Assembly (NCBI GenBank): GCA_000151295.1
Contig: GG745333.1
Location: 445,618 to 504,164, forward strand
Reading direction: 5' to 3'
Length of the DNA: 58,547 nt
From: Allomyces macrogynus ATCC 38327
Lineage: Eukaryota > Blastocladiomycota > Blastocladiomycetes > Blastocladiales > Blastocladiaceae
Shown: positions 13,118 to 21,217 of the stretch, piece after piece
Position numbering within the stretch: the stretch's first letter is position 1
How the letters are laid out: every line of letters starts with the position of its first letter
Notes under the pieces: generated by a model
The model's database searches: none
Seen by the model: only the letters and a program-made list of their open reading frames with translations
Told to the model about the DNA's origin: nothing
Translations under genes and position numbers: made by a program

Positions 13118-13791
13118 GGCGAGAGGCGCCACGTTACGGGTATCGGCGGTGCGGTCAGGACGGCAGGTGCAAGCGCAAGCGCGCGGGGGTGCCGTTTGAA
13201 GGCGGGTGGGTAGACGAGGGTTGTGGTGCGTCAACGCGTCGGGGCCCAGCCTAGCGAACGAACGACGACAAGGCCAGCGCCGATTGGACAGGTTGCAGCG
13301 ACTTGATGCCACGGAGCGGATCTTGCATCAAGTGAGCGCACGAGGTGGGCTGATCAGCGCGCGCGAGTCGAGATCGAAGGGTGCCGCTGTGGCGACCGGC
13401 GCGGCGCTGACGTGCACTGCGACGCTTGCTGCCGCGCCGTGGTGCGCCGTCCAGACTCGCCGAGCCGCAGAAGAGGCCCCACGGTGCGGGCCATCCGCGG
13501 GTCGGTCGTTGAAACTGCGGGCGCTGCGATCCGGCCGCGAGAGCAGCGGTCCGGCGCGAGACGCGCCACGGCGCAAGCAGGGCAAGGCGACACACGCGCC
13601 ACGCGTCGGCGTGCACGCCACGTGATGCCTCGCGCTTCCACCGATGCTGCGCGGGTCGGGTCGTTGTTGAGGATCGGGTCGTTGTTGAGGGTCTGCTCCT
13701 GCCGCGACGTACCTGCGCCAGCGTTGCAAGCGCTGCAAACTGCGAAAGTACCTTTGACACGCTGCCCTCGCTGACGATTGACCTGCCGCCG
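13118..13791. promoter_or_regulatory. Shared upstream region of two divergent genes
   Basis: 674 bp between the start codons of the unknown minus-strand gene and the plus-strand methionine aminopeptidase, so presumably a bidirectional promoter region. It contains two adjacent copies of a 15 bp direct repeat, gggtcgttgttgagg and a variant, at about 13658-13691. No TATA box was seen. Open frames on both strands are arginine-rich shadows of the high GC content. Confidence 0.4.
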
Positions 13792-15042
13792 GTGGCTGTG
13801 GCACTCAAGCGACCAAGTTCCCTCCTCTCCATGCTGTCGACTTCCTCGACGTTGCGCGGCCTGGTCCCTATCATGCGCCGATGGCTGACCCTTGGCGCCG
13901 ATGTCGCGCTTCCACGAACCCCGCAAGTGTCAACTTTGCTGCGCATCCACGCACAACAGCCCCAGTTCCGCTCCTATGCCCGCGCCGCCGCCAATTCCAG
14001 CGAACCGCAGTGCGGTTAGCGCTCGCCGCAAGCGCGCACCGTTGGCCAATACCGCCTGATCACGCCCGACTTTACCCAGCTGACGACCACGGCCGCGGTC
14101 AAGCGCACCACGGCTGCGCGCGCGGTTGCTGCTCAAGTTGCCTCCGAACGGCGCCCTCCGTGGGCGCTCGACCCCAACTGGACGGGCAACCCCAACTTTG
14201 GCGACGACGTGCCACCACGACTGGTGGAGAGCGCCGATCGTGACGCGCTGCGTGCCGCGGGCCAACTCGCCAAGCGCATGCTGTGTCTGGCCGCGTCGTT
14301 GGTGCACGAGGGCGCGACCACAGCCGCAATCGACGCAGCGGTGCACGCTGCCGTGGTCAACGCGGGCGCGTACCCGTCGCCGCTTCTCTATCAGGGGTCG
14401 TTTCCGAAATCGATATGCACCAGCGTCAATAACGTCATGGCGCATGGCATTCCCGACGAGTGCGTTGACGCGCTTCCTCGTTCGTCCACCGTGACTTGAA
14501 TGGGAGTTAACGTGTCCACCTCGTCAAATAGGCACCCGCTTCAAGCTGGCGACATTCTCAACATTGACGTGACCGTCTACCTCAACGGGTTCCACGGCGA
14601 CTGCTCGGCCATGTTTGCAGTTGGCCAGATCGACCAAGCCTCTACGGACCTCATCGCTGCAACGCGCTCCGCACTCGATGCCGCGATTGCCGCGTGCGAA
14701 CCCGGTGCTCCGTTTTCCGTGATCGCTGACGCCATTGGGCGCGTCGCGGCCGAGGCGCGGTTCGCAGTCTCGCCCGACATGTGTGGCCATGGAATTGGCC
14801 GTGACTTCCACTGCGCACCGATTGTCCACCATGTGCCGACTCCCGCGGCGGGCGACTTGACCATGGAACCGGGCATGGCGTTTACGATTGAGCCCATCTT
14901 GTGCCAAGGGTCGCCCGCGTTCGTGATGTGGCCTGACGCGTGGACGGTCGTGACCAAGGACGGTGGACGATCGGCGCAGTACGAGGAGACGCTGTTGGTG
15001 ACCGAGGACGGAATCGAAATTGTGACAAAATTTGAAAATTGA
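13792..15042 (+). CDS. Methionine aminopeptidase type 1, mitochondrial-like
   Basis: Removes the initiator Met from nascent proteins using two metal ions. Model: exons 13792-13926, 14020-14459 and 14532-15042, introns 93 and 72 nt, 361 aa. The second intron is firm, because splicing joins GIPDE to HPLQAGDILNID exactly as in the family. The first is chosen on phase and the need to skip a TAG. Metal ligands are all visible: Asp in NIDVTVYLNGFHGD (both), His in GHGIGRDFH, Glu in FTIEPIL and Glu in QYEETLLVTEDG, plus the substrate-side His in VMAHGIPD. The N-terminus (about 45 residues, Arg/Ser-rich, few acidic) resembles a mitochondrial targeting peptide, as in MetAP1D. There is no N-terminal zinc finger, unlike cytosolic MetAP1. 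Confidence 0.92.
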
Positions 15043-15699
15043 ATGTCTTTGTTTGAGACTCTAATTCGTCAGGATATTATTGGTGCCAAGGCAAACACAG
15101 CGTCCATCTCTCGTTCAAATCGATCCTACATACAAATAATCAACACACTTAGAGAAAGCTGAGGCCATGCTCTTGCTAGACACTTGTCTGATTTGCGACG
15201 CACTTAATGGAACGCACACTCAAGTTCTTTTCCATTGGATGCGCTCATGTTCAACGAGCATCCGTTGGCGCGAACGCTCACGCGGCCGTCGTTGCTTTCT
15301 GCACAGAGCAACGCAAATTCGGTGGAGCATCCAGAGCGTTCGACGGTGCGGCTGCCTATGACCGTGCCGCATGTCGCCGATATAAATGTCTCAGATTCGG
15401 CCAGGGTGGCACTCTCAGCAGCCATATTCAATGTCAATTGATGTGGGAGAACCGACACTCGAGTGAAGTTCAGAATCAATCATGCCTTGGCTTTCGATGA
15501 GTGTCTTTCGTTGCCTCAGGAGACTCGAAGACGACTTAACTGAGATGTCGCTGACTTTATCACATTTTCTGCGAGGCGCGCAGCACGCAACTCATCCACG
15601 CTCTCCAACCGGCTGGAGGCACTATCGAGCACAGGGCCCTTCAGCAACCACTCCAGCCGTCTATACCCGCTCTCTACAGCACCCGCTAACATCGCCCAC
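15043..15699. other. Intergenic spacer
   Basis: 3' flank of the aminopeptidase followed by unremarkable sequence with many stops in every frame. No conserved coding segment, RNA gene or repeat was recognised. Confidence 0.5.
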
Positions 15700-17255
15700 C
15701 CGATGACAAGCCAATATTCGGTCGCCGCCCGTGTGATGCCGGCTCCTCAGCTCGAGAATATGCCTGACGTCGTCATCAACCGTGTACTCGAGCTGCTGCT
15801 TTCGTACCACTCTCGAGCGTCAACTTGACGATTTTCATGGGAAAAGAGTGTTGCACTACGAGACTGGCTGACTTGCTGTGCTGTTCCTGGCGCGCAGCAC
15901 CAAGCTTGTACGCGCCCTGCCTGCACGCTGCCATTCGCACGACGATCCAGTATCATGCTGTTTCCCTGCCCTCCTTGGACGGGAATTATGACATGGTGCT
16001 GTTGCATCTCGTCGGCAAGTTTGTGTGGGCCGCTCTAAGCCCACTGGGCATGGTGCGGCCGATCCCGTGGTCGATCGTGTTGCCACCGCGTGCGCAGGAC
16101 CGTCGTACGTCGGTCCAAGTGCATTGAACGTGCTCCACGCCAAATTGCAAAACGAGCCTCGGGTTCATCGGCTGAACGGCGGCGATTCGGGTACCCATGT
16201 GTACCTGCAATGGACGTTCCTCCACGTGGCGTTTGAGCAGCGCCGATACTGCGTGTCGGCCGAGCAGGACCATGCTGTCCCGTTCCAGTATAATGAAGTC
16301 GTGATTGCAACCAATTTGAAAGGCGGGTTGTTTCCGGCCTGTCTTGCTCGACTCGACTTGTGGAATGTCGTCCTCCCTCATGGGTCTCAAGTCGTTCACG
16401 GTGCATCAATGCCGCCTCGCGCTGCTCGCGCGCATCGTCGCTGTTTTGCCGCGCGCGGGCATGCAAAAGGTTGACATTGAGGCCTTCGTTAAGGACGAGC
16501 AGGATATGGAGCGGTTTTCGACGTAGCTCGCCTATATTGCGCCGTCGTCGGTCCGCGTGTTGAGGCTCTTGCGGTCCTCGGTTCTCGACAGTGCTGTGCC
16601 AGTGCTCTTGACACACCTTCCGCGCGCGACGCGCTCGCTGCAAGTGTCGACAAAACAATTACAGTGGACCGTCGAGACATGCAAGAATATCCCGCTCGCA
16701 CCAACGCTCACGCACTTGTCGTTGAACGCCGGATTCCGAGGCGACGAGAAGGCGCTCGAGCAGTTGATGAGGCGGCTGCCAGTTTCGCTCAAGGACCTGT
16801 CGTTGCGAGCTTGGATGGTCAGGCAGGCGGCCATCAGCCGCCATGATTGGGACGCGGCTGCACGAATCTGATCTCGCTCTGGCCCACCCTTTGCCGCTTG
16901 ACTGACGATGGCCTGGCCGGGTTTGTTTGGCCCAAGTCTCTGCTGCATCTCAACTCAAAGGCAACAAGTTGACAAAGGGCCCCCCAGTTGCGCACGCTCG
17001 GGTTTCAAGATATGTCCGATTTGTCAGACTATGGCACGGCCGAGTGGGTCGCGGTACTCTCCAGCACGTTGCGCGCGCTTAATATTGTCGATATGCCGCT
17101 CGGTGACAAGTTTGCGGTCGCGCTGCTGCAGCAGATGCCCACTCCACGCGCAACGGCGGCGCCAATGTTGGTGTATGTGCACAAAACGGCCTGTCGTACG
17201 AAGGGAAGGAGCAGCTCGCGACCAAGTTTTCGGTCATCGTTCCGTTTTGAGGCTT
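15700..17255 (+). pseudogene. Decayed F-box-like / leucine-rich repeat gene
   Basis: Protein-like segments follow one another on the plus strand but in different frames and with stops between them. They are an F-box-like start (QLENMPDVVINRVLELLLSY, about 15745), a leucine-rich stretch (about 16344-16525, ending in TAG), LSLNAGFRGDEKALEQLMRRLP (about 16710-16785), and TLRALNIVDMPLGDKFAVAL (about 17070-17125). The recurring LxxLxL pattern and the F-box-like beginning suggest an F-box/LRR protein. At least four frame changes or stops separate the pieces, and none looks like a clean intron. That is more damage than the single indels seen elsewhere, so I call it a pseudogene; poor sequence quality cannot be fully excluded. 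Confidence 0.55.
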
Positions 17256-17536
17256 GCACTAGATGTGGTTGTTGCCCACAAATGTGTCTGCTCCTTGTCT
17301 ACACGACTCCCTCCATTCGTGCACACTCGTCCTGCGGAAAAACAGATTCTTGAATGAATCAAGCAGGATTATGTCCACCTGTGAACACGCACTGACGTGG
17401 TCAGCAGCTTCACTTGCTTTTCTGTGGCAGTGAACTGGCGTGGTCCGTAGGATTCGGCGTTTTCCTGACGTAGTCACTTAAGCGTCTTCTTGGGGGACCT
17501 TACCAGCACGATGGTGTCGTAGGCGTCTTCAGAAGG

Positions 17537-17545
17537 TATAAAAAG
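17537..17545 (+). promoter_or_regulatory. TATA-box-like element upstream of the GTPase gene
   Basis: A tataaaaag match lies about 290 bp upstream of the ATG at 17828. It is followed by a pyrimidine-rich stretch (17580-17690) typical of a transcription start region and leader. Position and context make it a plausible core promoter, but no transcript evidence is available here. Confidence 0.4.
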
Positions 17546-17730
17546 CATGCCGCCCTTCATAGCCAGGGCCACTGGCAATCCCCTCTCCTGTCCCCCCCTT
17601 CCATCAGCTTCAAGCTCGATCCAGCCCCAGAAACCCTCATAACGGACCACACTACGCTCTTTTCCTGCTGCATCTCACTCTCGTTTCCCATTGGCAGGTA
17701 CAGTGTCTGACCATGATCGGCTTTTCCTCT

Positions 17731-17801
17731 CTACTGCCATGCTGACCTCTACTGCCATGCTGACCTCTACTGTCATGCTGACCTCTACTGCCATGCTGGC
17801 C
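17731..17801 (+). repeat. Four tandem copies of an 18-bp unit in the 5' leader
   Basis: The unit is ctactgccatgctgacct. Copies start at 17731, 17749, 17767 (one substitution, tgtcatg) and 17785 (last copy ends ctggcc). The length is a multiple of three and each copy carries an ATG in the same frame, so the array is translatable (see the upstream ORF). Confidence 0.9.
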
Positions 17802-17831
17802 ACAATTCTTGGCACATTGAACAGAAAATGA
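17739..17831 (+). CDS. Upstream ORF made of six-residue repeats, overlapping the GTPase start codon
   Basis: Starting at the first ATG of the 18-bp repeats, a 30-codon frame encodes three copies of MLTST(A/V) and then a short hydrophobic tail. It stops at TGA 17829-17831. That stop overlaps the GTPase start (ATG 17828-17830) in the tetranucleotide ATGA, the arrangement used for termination-reinitiation. All four repeat ATGs are in frame with each other and out of frame with the main ORF. Whether it is translated is unknown; the leader could also be altered by splicing. Confidence 0.45.
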   Translation: MLTSTAMLTSTVMLTSTAMLATILGTLNRK

Positions 17832-20680
17832 CGGCGCCTCAATTGGGCAATATCGTCGGATCAGTGAGTTTGGTCGCGGACATGACAGTCAACCGCGAAG
17901 CAATCAAGCAGACACCGACCATTGAAGCCATCAAGACAGCCATTCCGGCCAACATTGACCTGTTGCCCAACTTTCAAGAGGAGTTTGATGCCCACGTCGC
18001 TGCATTTTGTGCTGCACATCCCACACTTAGTATTGATAAGGTCCCCGTCATCGCCGTTTTCGGCCCACAAAAAGCCGGTAAATCGTCGCTGCTGAACGCC
18101 TTGTTTGGTGCCCAGTTTTCCACAGGAAGCAGCCTGGCACGGACGACGTCTGGCATTGACGTGTCGCTTTGTGCTGTGGAATATGGCACCACGAAACGTG
18201 CGGTGCTTGTCCTTGATGTTGAAGGCTATGGAAGCCCGGAAGTGCTCAAGGTCATTCTCAGTGACATCCCGCGCCAAGAAAAAGCGGCACGCGGCGCTGC
18301 AAGTGACCAGTCCTCACTATATTCCGCCCGGCTCACAGCCTTTGGGATCGCCCTGGCCAATGTCGCCTTGGCCCTGACAACATCTGTCGACACGGATGCG
18401 ACCAAGGTCCTTGGCAACAACGCCGGGCTCATGGCCATTGTCAACGACAACATTTGTGTCGATTGTTTCTGCGTCTTGAACAAGTGCAGCCCAGGTGTCA
18501 TTGCTGATGGTGATGCCAGCAAGGCCCTCATTCTCGAACAGTTTGAAGAATTCTTTCCGGAAAATATGCGCGTTAGGGCGCATCTCATCCCGCACATTGA
18601 GCGCGAAGAGGACCGACCAGAGAACGTTCATGTCAAGGAGCTGCGTCAAGCCATTTTTACCTGCCTGGGTTCGCGCACACGTCCGCTCAATCAAAGCCTG
18701 GCCGCTCAGCTTGCCAAGCTCGCCAAGCAAATCAATGATCCGGCCAACTTCGAGAGAGTCGGTTCCATTCTTTTTCCCGGGGCCATGGAAGAAATGTTGC
18801 GGGGCAAATACCAGGCTGAGTTTGATGCCCTCTGGGCGCTTGTGCAGCCTGGCATGCCTTGGGTCCCGCGCGAACGTGTCGATGATGTTGAGCGCCGAGC
18901 GGTGATCGCTTTCTCAGGCGTCGGGACCGAGTTGCAGGTGTTTTACTCGGCCCTTGTGCTTGGCGACGCCCAGCAGGTCCGACTGCTTGTTTCACGGTGC
19001 AGCAGCAAGTGCGAGGAATGTCACCGCCAACAATGCTTGTGGCAGGCAACTCATGGTCTACGCGACAAGGACGATACGTGTAGTCCAGGCCCCCACGATT
19101 GTGGAGAGTGCTGTGACAGCACCTGTCGCGCTTGCTCAACGAGATGTGTGGGACTCCGCGGCAAACATTCTGACGATCACCGATGCGCTCGCCATAACGA
19201 GGAAATGCGCAACACTTGTGGCGACATGTGCGTGATGTGCAAGGAGCGTTGTGTGCTCAAAGACGCACATGCCATTTTTGACGATGCTCCAGTCCACGAC
19301 TGTGGGCGGTGCTGCAAATCATTATGTCGCGCCTGCGGCATGGAATGTTGGCTCAAACGTGGGCATAACAGCGACCACCGATGCATTCGTCACACGGAGG
19401 CAATGCGTGGGGCCTGCTGCAAACCGTGCTCGTCCTGTGGCAAGGGCCAATGTACTCTCCGTGACGCGCACGCAGCATTGAATGGGGTGGAGGAGCACGA
19501 CTGTGGTCAGTGCTGCGCCATGCTATGTCGCGCCTGTACTGAACCGTGCGCGGTTGGGCGTGGCATGCATCAAGTTCATCAGTGCATGAGCCACAAGTTC
19601 CGCGGCCTGTGTCGCGGAGTTTGCAAAGGTTGCCGTGCGCGCTGCTCCCTTGACGATGCTCACGCCGAATTTGATCAGGTGGCCGACCATGACTGCGGGC
19701 AATGCTGCGCAAGCAACTGCAAGGCATGTCCTCAAAAATGTGTTCGTGAACGCCACGACCATGGCGATGACCACCGCTGTGAGCAGCACAAAACGCGCAA
19801 AGCGTGTCGCAGCAAGTGTCAACGCTGTGGCATCCATAAGTGCGCCCTGGATGATGAACACGCGGTGTTTGATGTGGTTGCTGAACACGATTGCCAGCGC
19901 TGCTGCGACTCCAAGTGCCAAGGCTGTGACCAAAACTGCCAGCTCAAGCGTGGTGATCATAGCGACAAGCATCGGTGCGAGCAGCACAAAGTGCGCGGCG
20001 CGTGTCGCACGCTTTGTGCCAAGTGCAATGACCGCCAGTGCTTACTTGACGATGCGCACGCGGGGATTGATGGAGAGGTCGATCATGATTGCCAGCGCTG
20101 CTGCGACGCCCAGTGCCAAGGATGCGACCAAAAATGCCAGCTCAAGCGCGAAGACCATGGCGAAGCTCACCGTTGCTCTCAGCACAAGGTGCGTGCTATT
20201 TGCGGCGAGACATGCGACAAGTGCGAAGACCGGCCATGCACGCTGAGGGATGCACACAAAGGCATCGATGAGGTGGACAACCACGATTGCCAGCGCTGTT
20301 GCGAGATGAAGTGCAATGGATGCAACAGGAAGTGTCAGTTCAAGCGGGGAGACCATAGCGAAGAGCATCGCTGTGAGCGCCATGAGGAATTGGTTCGCGG
20401 TCAGTGTGGAGGCAATTGCTCATGCTGTGGCAGCAAGTGCTCGCTCAAGGACGCCCATGAAGGTATCGACAACGCCACTGAGCACGACTGTGGTCTTTGC
20501 TGCAAGCGCAAGTGCTCCGAATGTGACTCGGGTCCCCGCTGTCAGGAGCACACTTTCTTCCTTCACACCTTTATTCCCCACTTCTGCGATTCGTGTCGCC
20601 CAACACCTCCTCCATCGTCGCCAGCGCCGTCCTCTCCTGCATGGTGGGAGAGTTTGAGTGGTTTTGATCCTCTTCCGTAG
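17828..20680 (+). CDS. Large VLIG/GB1-like GTPase fused to a tandem Cys/His-rich repeat array
   Basis: Single-exon protein of 950 aa. Residues 1-75 have no known motif. Residues 76-300 form a GTPase domain: P-loop GPQKAGKSS (about 79-87), a switch-I-like ARTTSGID, and the Walker-B/G3 segment LDVEGYGS. The DxEG form is characteristic of GB1/RHD3 and very large interferon-inducible GTPases. LNKCSP is a possible G4 lacking the usual Asp. A helical linker (300-405) follows. From residue 423 come seven full repeats and one partial repeat of about 66 aa, each with roughly ten Cys and several His, very likely zinc-binding. The tail is Pro/Ser-rich. No signal peptide or membrane segment was seen. GTPases of this superfamily often oligomerise on membranes or act in cell-autonomous defence; the function here is unknown. 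Synonymous codon choice looks less GC-biased than in dynein or PRP31. Confidence 0.85.
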   Translation: MTAPQLGNIVGSVSLVADMTVNREAIKQTPTIEAIKTAIPANIDLLPNFQEEFDAHVAAFCAAHPTLSIDKVPVIAVFGPQKAGKSSLLNALFGAQFSTGSSLARTTSGIDVSLCAVEYGTTKRAVLVLDVEGYGSPEVLKVILSDIPRQEKAARGAASDQSSLYSARLTAFGIALANVALALTTSVDTDATKVLGNNAGLMAIVNDNICVDCFCVLNKCSPGVIADGDASKALILEQFEEFFPENMRVRAHLIPHIEREEDRPENVHVKELRQAIFTCLGSRTRPLNQSLAAQLAKLAKQINDPANFERVGSILFPGAMEEMLRGKYQAEFDALWALVQPGMPWVPRERVDDVERRAVIAFSGVGTELQVFYSALVLGDAQQVRLLVSRCSSKCEECHRQQCLWQATHGLRDKDDTCSPGPHDCGECCDSTCRACSTRCVGLRGKHSDDHRCARHNEEMRNTCGDMCVMCKERCVLKDAHAIFDDAPVHDCGRCCKSLCRACGMECWLKRGHNSDHRCIRHTEAMRGACCKPCSSCGKGQCTLRDAHAALNGVEEHDCGQCCAMLCRACTEPCAVGRGMHQVHQCMSHKFRGLCRGVCKGCRARCSLDDAHAEFDQVADHDCGQCCASNCKACPQKCVRERHDHGDDHRCEQHKTRKACRSKCQRCGIHKCALDDEHAVFDVVAEHDCQRCCDSKCQGCDQNCQLKRGDHSDKHRCEQHKVRGACRTLCAKCNDRQCLLDDAHAGIDGEVDHDCQRCCDAQCQGCDQKCQLKREDHGEAHRCSQHKVRAICGETCDKCEDRPCTLRDAHKGIDEVDNHDCQRCCEMKCNGCNRKCQFKRGDHSEEHRCERHEELVRGQCGGNCSCCGSKCSLKDAHEGIDNATEHDCGLCCKRKCSECDSGPRCQEHTFFLHTFIPHFCDSCRPTPPPSSPAPSSPAWWESLSGFDPLP
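19094..20548 (+). repeat. Tandem ~198-bp Cys/His-rich coding repeats
   Basis: Repeats begin at each HDC codon triplet: 19094, 19295, 19496, 19688, 19886, 20084, 20282 and 20483 (partial). Periods are 201, 201, 192, 198, 198, 198 and 201 bp, all multiples of three. The consensus is roughly HDCxxCC-x3-CxxC-x3-C, then HxxHxCxxH, then C-x3-CxxC-x3-CxLxDAH. Copies 5 to 7 (sharing HDCQRCC) are clearly the most alike, suggesting recent expansion in the middle of the array. The first two copies carry a three-residue insertion before the second Cys group. Confidence 0.92.
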
Positions 20681-21217
20681 AGCCCTTCATTCTTTTTGTA
20701 TCCACAAGTGATGGAGATCGGAGCCTCTGCTCCAAAGATGCGAATGAGAATTTGTATAAATTGAATCCAAATTTGGTTGGAATCACGCGAGGAGCGACAT
20801 TGAAGCCGTCGGTACATCACATTGACTTGAACCTGACCAATATCCGAAAAAGTATGAGAGCGTTGAGGATCGATCTGCATTTGTCCTGCCTCGGAAACTC
20901 CCTCCTGCTTACATCCCCATCAGATCGGCTGTATGCTGAACAGTCAACAATCTCATGGTTGAGAACGCTGCAGGGTTTTCTCGTTGGACATGGTCCCAAC
21001 TTCAGCATGTCAGGTCCTGTTATTCAGGTTGTGGTCGCAGGCTCTGCTCCCCATCTGGTACAATAACCCTTCCTCCGCGAGTCAGGAAATGCGCAATGAG
21101 TAACGCTTTTCTCAAAAAATAGCACGCTACGAGGGGAATGAGCGTCGGCGGACTGACATGGAGAACCAAGCATGTGATCACCAAATTGAGATCCGATCCA
21201 AATATTCCATGTTCTTA
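20681..21217. other. Spacer between convergent genes
   Basis: 3' flanks of the GTPase gene (+) and the RasGEF gene (-). AT-richer, with the stretch ttgtataaattgaatcc near 20753. No coding-like frame or RNA gene was recognised. Confidence 0.5.

Noticed and set aside
13206..13946. Overlapping Arg-rich frames on both strands upstream of the aminopeptidase
   Set aside because: Several mutually overlapping frames with no motif; consistent with GC-rich non-coding DNA.
17700..17830. N-terminal extension of the GTPase through the 18-bp repeats
   Set aside because: The repeat ATGs are in a different frame from the GTPase and stop exactly at its start codon; kept as an upstream ORF instead.
19094..20548. 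CRISPR-like array (regular ~198-bp repeats)
   Set aside because: The period is far too long, the repeats are coding and diverged, and the genome is eukaryotic.
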